The translations under genes were made by a program, and so were the position numbers. The notes beneath the pieces are model-generated. The model had not been told where the DNA came from. It searched no databases and saw only the letters and a list, made by a program, of their open reading frames with translations. Shown in pieces: positions 10,663 to 18,335 of a DNA stretch of 41,023 nucleotides. The DNA comes from an uncultured Algibacter sp. GTDB taxonomy: Bacteria; Bacteroidota; Bacteroidia; Flavobacteriales; Flavobacteriaceae. Positions within the stretch are counted from its first letter, which is position 1. Every line of letters begins with the position of its first letter. The stretch lies in contig CALKXS010000076.1 of NCBI GenBank assembly GCA_938003745.1, positions 1 through 41,023 of the forward strand, read 5' to 3'.

Positions 10663-11856
10663 TCACAATGCCTTTTTTATAGCAGCAACCATTTTAGCTG
10701 CTCTATCTCTTACTTCTTCTTCAGTCCAAGATAGTTTTATTAAACAAGAAATATTCCTTGCTATATAATGATCTGATTTTTCGAAAGTTTTTGTTTGAAG
10801 ATATTCTAAACCTTCTTTTACTTCTTTTGAAATAGGAAAAAGAGATTTTAAATCTTTTAAATGATCCCACTTGCGAATGTAATGCCATGTGTTATCATAA
10901 TAATTCCAACATGCATCTACTCCATCGTTTTTAAACCCTTCTATAACTGTTCTTGTTGTTTCCAAATCTGGCAAAAAGAAATTTAAAAAGGCACAACTTT
11001 CTTCTCCTCCTTCTGGCACGGTTCTAAAAGTGACTTCTGGAATTATAGATAAAGCATCACGAAGTATACCAAAATTTCGTTTTTGAATTTCTAAAAATTC
11101 TGGTAACCGCTTTACTTGCGCTAAACCTACAGCCGCATGAAGCTCTGATATTCTAAAATTGTATCCTAAAAATGGATGTGATTCTGCTCCTCTATCATTA
11201 CCAATATGATCGTGACCGTGATCGCTATAATGATCTGAATTTGTATAATATTCCTTATTATTTGTTATTACTGCTCCTCCTTCTCCACAAGTAATTGTTT
11301 TTACAAAATCGAATGAGAAACACCCCAAATCTCCAATACTTCCTAATGGTTTCCCTTTATAAGTACCTCCAATGGCTTGACATGCGTCTTCAACCAACAA
11401 TAAATTATGGTTGTTACAAATACGCTGTATAGCATCCATTTTTGCCATACTACCACACATTTGCACCACCATTACCGCTTTAGTTTTTGGTGTTATTACT
11501 GCTTCAATAGCTTCTGGGCTTAATCCTAAGGTATCATCTATATCTACCAATATAGGAATGGCTCCTAAAAGCATAATGGCTTCAAAACTGGCTACAAATG
11601 TAAATGTTGGCATAATAACCTCGTCTCCTGCACCTACTCCTGCTGATGCTAATGCTACAGATACTGCTGCAGTACCACTTGATACTAGTTGTACGTGTTT
11701 AGACTGAAAGGTTGTTTGCAATTCGCTTTCTAATGCTTTTGCTTTCCAATGGCCATTACGCATACCATCAAAACCGTAACGCATAAGTACTCCGTTATCT
11801 AAAACATCATTTACTTCGTTTCTTTCTAATTCTCCGAATAATTCGAATCCTGGCAT
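10663..11856 (-). CDS. DegT/DnrJ/EryC1/StrS family aminotransferase
   Basis: A PLP-dependent enzyme of the sugar-aminotransferase group, 397 residues. Signatures in order are SSGTAAVSVALASAGVGAGD (59-78), PTFTFVASFEAIMLLGAIP (83-101), the cofactor-binding LLVEDACQAIGG (153-164) with Asp157, and SFDFVKTITCGEGG with the Schiff-base Lys186. Family members add amino groups to nucleotide-linked keto sugars or act in antibiotic and polysaccharide pathways. No sugar-modifying neighbours are present, so the substrate cannot be assigned. The nitroreductase lies upstream on the same strand, separated by the repeat at 11884-11983. Confidence 0.9.
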   Translation of the reverse strand: MPGFELFGELERNEVNDVLDNGVLMRYGFDGMRNGHWKAKALESELQTTFQSKHVQLVSSGTAAVSVALASAGVGAGDEVIMPTFTFVASFEAIMLLGAIPILVDIDDTLGLSPEAIEAVITPKTKAVMVVQMCGSMAKMDAIQRICNNHNLLLVEDACQAIGGTYKGKPLGSIGDLGCFSFDFVKTITCGEGGAVITNNKEYYTNSDHYSDHGHDHIGNDRGAESHPFLGYNFRISELHAAVGLAQVKRLPEFLEIQKRNFGILRDALSIIPEVTFRTVPEGGEESCAFLNFFLPDLETTRTVIEGFKNDGVDACWNYYDNTWHYIRKWDHLKDLKSLFPISKEVKEGLEYLQTKTFEKSDHYIARNISCLIKLSWTEEEVRDRAAKMVAAIKKAL

Positions 11857-11883
11857 ATTGTTAATTTGTTTTGTTCTTGTTTT

Positions 11884-11983
11884 GCGTTAGGGATTGAGGC
11901 TTTGTTGAAGCTCTTTTTGTGTTGTTGCACTTATGCAACACAAAAAAGCGACTGCCGAAAGAGCGACCTTTGTGGTAACGCCC
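11884..11983. repeat. Structured intergenic repeat, copy 1
   Basis: About 100 bp with outer arms GCGTTA (11884-11889) and TAACGC (11976-11981). An internal hairpin of about 12 bp joins TTTTTGTGTTG to CAACACAAAAA around 11922-11947. It shares the start GTTAGGGATTG and the segment around GAAAG.GCGACC with the copy at 18230-18313. A T11 run follows. It fills the space between two minus-strand genes and contains no ORF. I recall similar sequences between genes in many flavobacterial genomes, but no name can be given. Confidence 0.65.
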
Positions 11984-11998
11984 ATTTTTTTTTTTATT

Positions 11999-12628
11999 TT
12001 ATAATTCTATTATTGTTTCACTCAATGATTTTCTTACTTTTTTTAATGTTGCAAACATATCGTCTTCTGCTCTATAACCTACGGGTAATAATAAAACCGA
12101 TTTTAAGTTATACTTGCTTAATTCTAGTGTTTTATCATATTCGGTTGGTACGAAACCTTCCATTGGGCAGGCATCGACACCTTCTATAGCACAAACTGTC
12201 ATTAAATTACCTAAGGCAATGTACGCTTGGTTTTTAGACCATTGTTGACGCTCATCTACAGATTTTGAGTTCACCATTTTAATTAAATCGTTTTTAAACG
12301 GATCTAAAATAGAATCTGGCGTATTACGAATGTCTTTTATGTTTTTATAATAATTGGTTACATCTTCTTGAATAATATTGTCTTGTATACAAATAACGAA
12401 AAGGTGTGATGCATCTACCACTTGTTTTTGATGGTATGAATGCGGAACCAATGTCGCTCGCTGCTCTTTATCTTGAATAACAACCAAACGCAAAGTTTGT
12501 AACCCAAAAGATGTTGCCGTTAGGTTGAAGGCTTGTTTGAGAGTTTCTATTTTTTGATTTGATATTTTTTTATTGGCATCGAACTTTTTAGTTGCATAAC
12601 GCCATTGTAATTGTTTTATGATATCCAT
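11999..12628 (-). CDS. Nitroreductase family NAD(P)H-dependent flavoprotein
   Basis: An FMN-dependent oxidoreductase of the NfsB-like nitroreductase family, 209 residues from the start chosen here. The N-terminus MDIIKQLQWRYATKKFD has the family's RYATKKFD motif that contacts FMN, and the C-terminal part includes GVDACPMEGF and LLPVGYR. An upstream ATG at 12706 would add 26 residues, but these look unlike the family and a -7 promoter box lies between the two starts, so 12628 is preferred. The protein is cytoplasmic. Its substrate (quinones, nitroaromatics, flavin) cannot be told from sequence. The aminotransferase follows on the same strand beyond a repeat. Confidence 0.88.
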   Translation of the reverse strand: MDIIKQLQWRYATKKFDANKKISNQKIETLKQAFNLTATSFGLQTLRLVVIQDKEQRATLVPHSYHQKQVVDASHLFVICIQDNIIQEDVTNYYKNIKDIRNTPDSILDPFKNDLIKMVNSKSVDERQQWSKNQAYIALGNLMTVCAIEGVDACPMEGFVPTEYDKTLELSKYNLKSVLLLPVGYRAEDDMFATLKKVRKSLSETIIEL

Positions 12629-12646
12629 GTATTTTCTATATGCATG

Positions 12647-12654
12647 CAAAAATA
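12647..12654 (-). promoter_or_regulatory. -7 box for the nitroreductase gene
   Basis: The minus strand reads TATTTTTG, an exact TAnnTTTG match 18 nt before the ATG at 12628. No clear TTG partner is visible. It supports the shorter start of the gene. Confidence 0.4.
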
Positions 12655-12776
12655 AGATTTGCATTGAATTTTTTACTATTATAGTACATAAATTAAAGGT
12701 TATCAAAACTTTTTTAAGCGTTATTTAACTTATTCTCATGCTATTAAAAAAATGTCATGAAAAAAGTGTTTTTTTA

Positions 12777-12808
12777 TTTGAAATAATTAAAAAAGGGTGC
12801 TATATTTG
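12777..12808 (+). promoter_or_regulatory. Promoter of tRNA-Ser
   Basis: TTTG (12777-12780) and TATATTTG (12801-12808) are separated by 20 nt, matching the Bacteroidota -33/-7 consensus closely. The tRNA begins 34 nt downstream of the -7 box. Confidence 0.75.
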
Positions 12809-12842
12809 CACCCACAATCAGGACATACCTGATGAGACACTT

Positions 12843-12927
12843 GGAGAATTGGCAGAGTGGTCGAATGCGGCAGTCTTGAAAACTGTTGAGGGTCACACCT
12901 CCGGGGGTTCGAATCCCTCATTCTCCG
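12843..12927 (+). tRNA. tRNA-Ser (anticodon UGA)
   Basis: The 85-nt sequence folds as a class II tRNA. The acceptor arms GGAGAAT (12843-12849) and ATTCTCC (12920-12926) are followed by discriminator G. The anticodon TGA is at 12877-12879, a long variable arm follows, and the T-loop reads GGTTCGAATCC. CCA is not encoded. It reads codon UCA and probably other UCN codons. It stands alone with its own promoter and terminator, directly beside the restriction-modification island. Confidence 0.96.
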
Positions 12928-12931
12928 CAAA

Positions 12932-12971
12932 AACCCTTGTAAATACTTGATTTACAAGGGTTCGTTTTTTT
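12932..12971 (+). terminator. Terminator of tRNA-Ser
   Basis: A perfect 13-bp stem (12932-12944 with 12950-12962) with a 5-nt loop is followed by CG and seven T residues. Confidence 0.88.
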
Positions 12972-13009
12972 AGTTAACAAAATAGTTGACTGTACTATCA
13001 TTTTTCATT

Positions 13010-15856
13010 CTATTCTACACCATTAATAAAAGTCTTAATAAAGTCTTTTATCTTTTCTGTTATTCTATTACTTATTGATTCTCTTTGTAAAACACTTGGT
13101 TGTTTTTCTAATGTTTCTATTATTTCATCTTCGGTTGCCATTCTACCTGTAAAAAGAAAATTGTTTATTATTATTTCTACTTTTTCCTTTTTTAATGATT
13201 CTGTAGTACTTAATGCTTCTAATGCCTTTATTGTTTCTGCTTGCCAATAGGTTTTAAACTCTTCTTCTATTGTACTATCATCTGAAATTTCAGGTAAATT
13301 GTTTTCGATAAATTGCTCTATTAGTTCTCGTTTACTTCTCAACTCTGCTTCACCTGCAATTAAATCTAAAATTCGTTTTTTCTGTATGGCTTGGTCTTTT
13401 GGTTTTGCATCTTTAAGTTGTGTAAGCAATTGCATTATATAAGTTACATTTATCTCATCCCTATGTAACAATTCAATTTCAAAATCTATTTCATTTAAAA
13501 TTGATACTTTTTGTTTGTCATTATTAAACTTAATTTTATCCTTTAAATCTTGATATTTTGTAGAGAAATTCTGAAACTCTTGCGCAGTCATTGAAACATC
13601 ATCAAAAGTAAATTCTGTAAATGAATCTAAAATATTTTTAAGCCTTATTATTGACCTAAATGCTTTAGCAAATTTTAGCTCATCTTCTTCTGTTACTAAA
13701 CTGTTTACATCGTTTGGTGTTGGTGTTATTGCCATTAAATTAGCATACGCCTCTTCAAAAAAGTTGATTTGCTGACTATATGGTGCAATAGTAATAGTTT
13801 CTTTAGCAGAAAGATTAGAGAATAAACGAACAGCATCGTCTGTATTCTGTTTTAAATTACGAAATGTTACAATATTACCTTGTGATTTGTTTCTATCTAA
13901 TATTCTATTGGTTCGTGAATATGCCTGAATTAAGCCGTGATACTTAAGGTTTTTATCGACATAGATTGTATTTAATGTTTTACTATCAAAACCTGTTAAA
14001 AACATATTTACAACCAATAATATATCTATTTCTTTACTTTTTACTCTTTTGGAAATATCTGTTTTATAGTTTAAAAAAGATTGTGCATCATTTGCAGATT
14101 GCGCATCATTAAACATTGTGTTATAGTAAGCTATAAAAGAATCTAACTTATCTCTTGTTGCTGTGTTTACAGGCGCATTATCATCTACATCTTCCTCTGG
14201 TATATTACCCTCTATGATATCGCCAGGTTCATTTGTATTATAAGAGAATATGGTTGCTATTTTATAATTATGTTCCCCTGCTTCTTTCTTAGCTTTAAAA
14301 AACTCATAGTATTTTATTAGAATGGCTACACTACTTACACAAAAAATTGCCGTAAATCTTTGACTATTTGTTTTATTATAGTGGTTTTTAAGTATGTAAT
14401 TAGTTATGGATTCTATGTAGCCATCGCTCTCATATACTTCTTTTGTATCTATAGCTTCTACTTTAGTGTCTTCCTCTGTTTCTAATTGTATTTTCTTTTT
14501 AAAAACATTGTAATATTCTATTGAGAATTTTAATACGTTTTCATCTCGTATTGCATCTGTAATAACATATTTATGTAATGGCTCGTGAAATAAGTTTGCT
14601 GTAGTTTACTTAATACTTTTTATACTTAGTGCATTTTCTTCAAAAATAGGTGTGCCTGTAAAACCAAATAATTGATGGTTAGTAAAGAAATTAACAATAG
14701 CTTTATGTGTATCACCAAATTGTGAGCGATGACATTCATCAAAAATAAATACTATTTTTTCATCTTTTAAAACAGATATTTGGTTTTTAAAGGCTGGCTT
14801 CTTTATTGCAACATTTAATTTTTGTATTGTAGTAACTATTAGAGGTCTACTTGGGTCTAAGAAGTGCTTTACTAAAGTTTTAGTATCTGCCGTACTATTT
14901 ATACTTTCTTTATCAAAAGCTCTAAATTCTGTTACTGTTTGAAGATCTAAATCTTGTCTATCTACTACAAATACTACTTTTTTAATTTTTGGGTTATGGG
15001 TTAGTATTTGACTTGCTTTAAATGATGTTAGTGTTTTTCCTGAACCTGTTGTATGCCAGATATAACCATTTTTATCAGAATTTTTTACTCTATAAATAAT
15101 AGCTTCTACTGCATAAAATTGATACGGTCGCAAAATCATTAACACCTTATCGCTTTGGTGTAAAACAATATATTTAGTAATCATTTTTGCTAAATGACAA
15201 GGCTCTAAAAAAATACTTGTAAATTTCTCTATTTGTGTGATTCTATTATTCTCTTTATCACTCCAAAACGATGTAAATTTAAAGTCTGGACTTTTACCTT
15301 GTTTATAAGTATTTGCGTAGTATTTTGTATTCTCTCCATTACTTACTACAAATAATTGCACATAATTAAATAGTGCATTATTTGATGAAAATGAATCTCT
15401 TTGATACCTACATATTTGATTAAAGGCTTCTTTAAGCTCTATACCTCTACGTTTTAATTCTATTTGAACTAATGGCAAACCGTTAATTAAAATAGTTACA
15501 TCGTAACGGTTTTCTCTTTTACCGTGTATGGTAACTTGATTGGTTACTTGAAACTCGTTTTGACACCAAAAATCTTGATTGATAAACTCTATATATGCTT
15601 TATCTCCATTGTCTTTTTGTAAAACATATTTATCTCTTAGTGTTTTGGCTTTATCGAAGATGTTACCTTTAGAAAGATGTATTAATATTCTATCAAACTC
15701 AGAAGTTGTAAATGTTGTTTTATTATGAATTTCTAATTGCGTTTTTAGATTGCTTAATAAATTATCTTCTGTTTTTATAACTACAGATTTATGACCTAAG
15801 CCAATTAATTGGCTTACTAAATTATTTTCTAATACTTGTTCTGGTTGTGTTGTCAT
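13010..15856 (-). pseudogene. hsdR: Type I restriction enzyme R subunit HsdR, interrupted by one in-frame stop
   Basis: The ATP-dependent motor and nuclease of a type I restriction system. The frame is continuous for 949 codons except for one TAA at 14606-14608, which cuts the protein after residue 416. Before the stop are the nuclease motif (Asp119, then ELK at 133-135), Walker A TTGSGKT (269-275), the helicase motif DECH (373-376) and GFTGTP. After the stop the same frame runs on through DLFHEPL-type sequence (TTANLFHEP), TGFDSKTLNTIYVDK and YSRTNRI, the second helicase half, to the normal end near 13010. The stop splits the helicase, so the product should be inactive unless read through. 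Two ORFs remain (14606-15856 and 13010-14116). It is the last gene of the hsdM-hsdS-abi-hsdR cluster. Confidence 0.93.
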
Positions 15857-15871
15857 TTTTCTTTTTCTTTT

Positions 15872-15908
15872 AAAAACTGCGAGATTTAGTAAAAATCCCG
15901 AAGTTTTT
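15872..15908 (-). terminator. Imperfect hairpin between abi and hsdR
   Basis: AAAAACT (15872-15878) pairs with AGTTTTT (15902-15908), and an inner GATTT pairs with AAATC. It lies in the 60-nt gap between the abi stop and the hsdR start and might weaken read-through into hsdR. Confidence 0.3.
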
Positions 15909-15916
15909 AGTAGTTT

Positions 15917-16822
15917 TTATTTCCACAAAGGTTCGTTTTGCCAATTAGGTTTCATATCTAAAGCATTTAAATCTATATTTGGATACTTGATAAACAAAGC
16001 GTATAATCTTATGGTAAAATCGTTATCTGGTTTAATGGTATTTAGCATATATTTCATTAAACACATATGCATATACAATTTATTAGATTGTTTAGGTACA
16101 TTTTCTGACTCTAAAATCCAAGGGTTTGGTGGTTTAGATAATAGTTTTACAGTACTTGGTAAATTTCTATTCCATAAGCGAGAATGATGCGCACAAAAAT
16201 TACGAATTTGAGAAATTGATTGCAACCAACTTGGTAAATACGTATGATTTACTGCACCGAATTCTTTAGCAATAATATCTTTAGATTTTACATTATTTTT
16301 TAGGTTACCATATAATTTTGATATTGCTCCAAAACTTGTTTGCTCTAAAGATTTCCAAGCAGGAGGAAATCGACCATCATCTTTGTGTTTTTTCTTATGG
16401 TTTTTAATAGAAATATCTTTAGTCCTTTCAATCTCAGCTTCTAAATTAGCAAGTGTTTTTACCAAAGCTTTACTGTCGTTAAAAAGCTTGAAATTTTGAA
16501 ACCACCACGCATCAAATTCGTGAGATAAATAATAAATTAATTTAGTACGTAAACTAATTTCTATTTTTTCAATAACATCAAAAAGTAACAACCTTAATTC
16601 TGCATCAAAATTATATAATGCAATAACATCTTCAAATTTACTATTGGGTTTAAAAATGTGTTTTTCTTTATCAGATTGCATTACATACCAATATTCTCCT
16701 AAACGGTAATAACTAATATTTAGCAAATATTTTTCTGCAATACGAGGGTGTTTAATAACCAAGCCACGTTCTTGTAGTTGCGCTACTTGCTCTGAAACTG
16801 TAAATGCCTTTTTAGTAAACAT
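15917..16822 (-). CDS. Abi family (Abi_2, AbiD/AbiF-like) abortive infection protein with HEPN motif
   Basis: A 301-residue protein of the Abi_2 family, whose members abort phage infection, probably by cutting RNA. The N-terminal part has the family pattern FTVSEQVAQLQERGL, then LLNISYYRLGEYW, then FDAELRLLLFDVIEKIEISL. Near the C-terminus SQIRNFCAHHSRLWNR contains an R-x4-H HEPN ribonuclease motif (Arg207 to His212). The ATG at 16822 gives MFTKKAFTVSEQ; the longer frame from 16870 adds 16 unlike residues and lies within a leader hairpin. It sits between hsdS and hsdR on the same strand, has its own promoter and a structured leader, and is the only effector gene of the island left intact. Confidence 0.88.
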   Translation of the reverse strand: MFTKKAFTVSEQVAQLQERGLVIKHPRIAEKYLLNISYYRLGEYWYVMQSDKEKHIFKPNSKFEDVIALYNFDAELRLLLFDVIEKIEISLRTKLIYYLSHEFDAWWFQNFKLFNDSKALVKTLANLEAEIERTKDISIKNHKKKHKDDGRFPPAWKSLEQTSFGAISKLYGNLKNNVKSKDIIAKEFGAVNHTYLPSWLQSISQIRNFCAHHSRLWNRNLPSTVKLLSKPPNPWILESENVPKQSNKLYMHMCLMKYMLNTIKPDNDFTIRLYALFIKYPNIDLNALDMKPNWQNEPLWK

Positions 16823-16921
16823 ACGGTAAAAATAAAGTGAAACAAACCGTATATAAAGCAAAAGACACACCCTGGGACGCTGTTTTCAATCGAAACTGAA
16901 ACTGTAGCGTGGTGTGTACTG
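16821..16921 (-). ncRNA. Structured leader of the abi gene (candidate regulatory or antitoxin RNA)
   Basis: Two inverted repeats lie between the abi promoter and its start codon. The distal one joins 16906-16917 to 16865-16871 plus 16877-16881 (12 bp with a 5-nt bulge), and its 3' side is followed by a U-rich stretch. The proximal one joins 16846-16852 to 16821-16827 (7 bp), and its 3' arm includes part of the ATG at 16820-16822, so it could block translation. Conserved RNAs (the abiF motif) have been reported next to Abi_2 genes. Whether this leader belongs to that class is an inference. Confidence 0.45.
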
Positions 16922-16927
16922 TTACCC

Positions 16928-16958
16928 CAAAAGTACGCATTTTATTGTATTGAGCAAG
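16928..16958 (-). promoter_or_regulatory. Promoter of the abi gene
   Basis: On the minus strand, CTTG (16955-16958) and TACTTTTG (16928-16935) are separated by 19 nt, an excellent Bacteroidota promoter. Transcription would begin near 16921, immediately before the first leader hairpin. It lies between hsdS and abi, so abi can be transcribed separately from hsdMS. Confidence 0.65.
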
Positions 16959-16995
16959 AGTTATTAACATTTTATGATAGTTTTTAACTTTTTCA

Positions 16996-18222
16996 TTACA
17001 CAAACATTTTTTGCAATAACCCTTTTTTAAAGTTTTTACTATTTTCTATTTTGTTATTTAAGGCTTCTATTTTTAAATCTATATCTGATAAAAAATCGGC
17101 TATTTTGATTTGTTCTTCGATAGATGGTATTTTAATTTTCAATTTATCAATAGTACTGAAGCTAATTGCTGGCATAGTAGAAGAACCGGATAAAGAATGT
17201 ATCTTGTTATAAAACCTTCCTAAAACATAAAAGAAAAACATTTTGTGAACATTAATTTTAGGTAAAAGCCTAAACATATTATTAGCAATTATACCGCTAA
17301 AACCATTGGCTATTCTACCTGCATCACCATAACGAACCATAAATAAATCTTCATAACTTATATGATGCTCTTTACCTGGGTCTGGTACAAATCTTTTATC
17401 ATCTGCATCAGATGTAACATTAATAATTCTAATAAATTCTACTGAACCTTTGAATTTTCTTTCTGATTGTTCATTAACACTAAACTGAAAACCTTGTTTA
17501 AATTTAAAAATCTCCCCTAATTTCTTCTCTTCCCAATCAGTAAACTTATTACCCTCATCATCTTTAAATCTTAATTCTTGATTAAATATTTTTTGCATTA
17601 TGCCTTTTTTGTATTGCTCTAAAAGGTCTTTCTTTTTGGTTAGTTTGGTTATTTTAGTATCTACATCTGTTAGGAATGATGCTATTTTTTTTTGTTCTGG
17701 AATTGATGAAATATTAATTTTTATATGATTTATATCATTAGGTGACAAGTTTGGTGGATCACTACCTGCTATGTTATTTTCAATAGACTTTATCAGTCTA
17801 TTCCTTTTTAATAAATTATATATAAATGATGAATTATTATCTGTTATTAATTTAGCAACCCTTTGATTTAATAAAGAGTTATTAAAGTACTCATCAATTC
17901 TTGCTATTTTTAAATTACCTCTTAAAATCGGTCTTGTTAATGCGACTACATAATCACCTTCACTTAAAACAAACTTTTTATATTCTTCTACATACTCATA
18001 AGGTAAGTAAGATAAATTATCAGTCTTCATTTTATCAATACCTACATCTGCTATTTTAACCCATAATGCACCATCAGAATTTAATGAATCAGAACTTGAG
18101 AATGCATAACCATTAAAAAGTTTAAAAGTATCACCTATTTCACTTTTCTTCCATTCGCCTTCAAAATCTAAAAACCTCAATTGTGGTATTACTTGTTTTT
18201 CAGTTTGATTCATAGTTGGCAA
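16996..18222 (-). CDS. hsdS: Type I restriction-modification specificity subunit HsdS
   Basis: Provides the DNA recognition of the type I complex. The 408 residues have the normal double architecture: target-recognition domain 1 (about 20-175), a central helical spacer (IPEQKKIASFLTDVDTKI, then LLEQYKKGIMQKIFNQE, about 180-215), domain 2 (about 230-370) and a closing helical spacer (IPSIEEQIKIADFLSDIDLK, then FKKGLLQKMFV). Both conserved repeats and both ends are present, so it looks intact. Its partners HsdM and HsdR are both damaged, so it may no longer act. A structured repeat fills the gap to hsdM. Confidence 0.93.
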   Translation of the reverse strand: MPTMNQTEKQVIPQLRFLDFEGEWKKSEIGDTFKLFNGYAFSSSDSLNSDGALWVKIADVGIDKMKTDNLSYLPYEYVEEYKKFVLSEGDYVVALTRPILRGNLKIARIDEYFNNSLLNQRVAKLITDNNSSFIYNLLKRNRLIKSIENNIAGSDPPNLSPNDINHIKINISSIPEQKKIASFLTDVDTKITKLTKKKDLLEQYKKGIMQKIFNQELRFKDDEGNKFTDWEEKKLGEIFKFKQGFQFSVNEQSERKFKGSVEFIRIINVTSDADDKRFVPDPGKEHHISYEDLFMVRYGDAGRIANGFSGIIANNMFRLLPKINVHKMFFFYVLGRFYNKIHSLSGSSTMPAISFSTIDKLKIKIPSIEEQIKIADFLSDIDLKIEALNNKIENSKNFKKGLLQKMFV

Positions 18223-18229
18223 GTATTTC

Positions 18230-18313
18230 CGTTAGGGATTGCAACGACATCCTTTTTTGTTTTTTCGCAAAAAAGATATAGTGGAAAGCCCGACCCTTGG
18301 GAAACACCCAAAT
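18230..18313. repeat. Structured intergenic repeat, copy 2
   Basis: About 84 bp beginning CGTTAGGGATTG. It has an internal A/T-rich hairpin (CTTTTTTG with CAAAAAAG) and the segment GGAAAGCCCGACCC, in the same order as copy 1 at 11884. It occupies nearly all the space between the hsdM stop (18336) and the hsdS start (18222), where type I systems usually have tightly packed genes. Confidence 0.65.
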
Positions 18314-18335
18314 TGTTATTGTTGTTTTCCATGGC

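Noticed and set aside
11866-12189. 107-residue plus-strand ORF over the repeat and the nitroreductase 3' end
   Set aside because: It arises from the structured repeat and from antisense reading of the nitroreductase gene.
12738-12950. 70-residue plus-strand ORF overlapping the tRNA
   Set aside because: Its C-terminal half is simply the tRNA-Ser gene translated; the tRNA structure, promoter and terminator explain the region.
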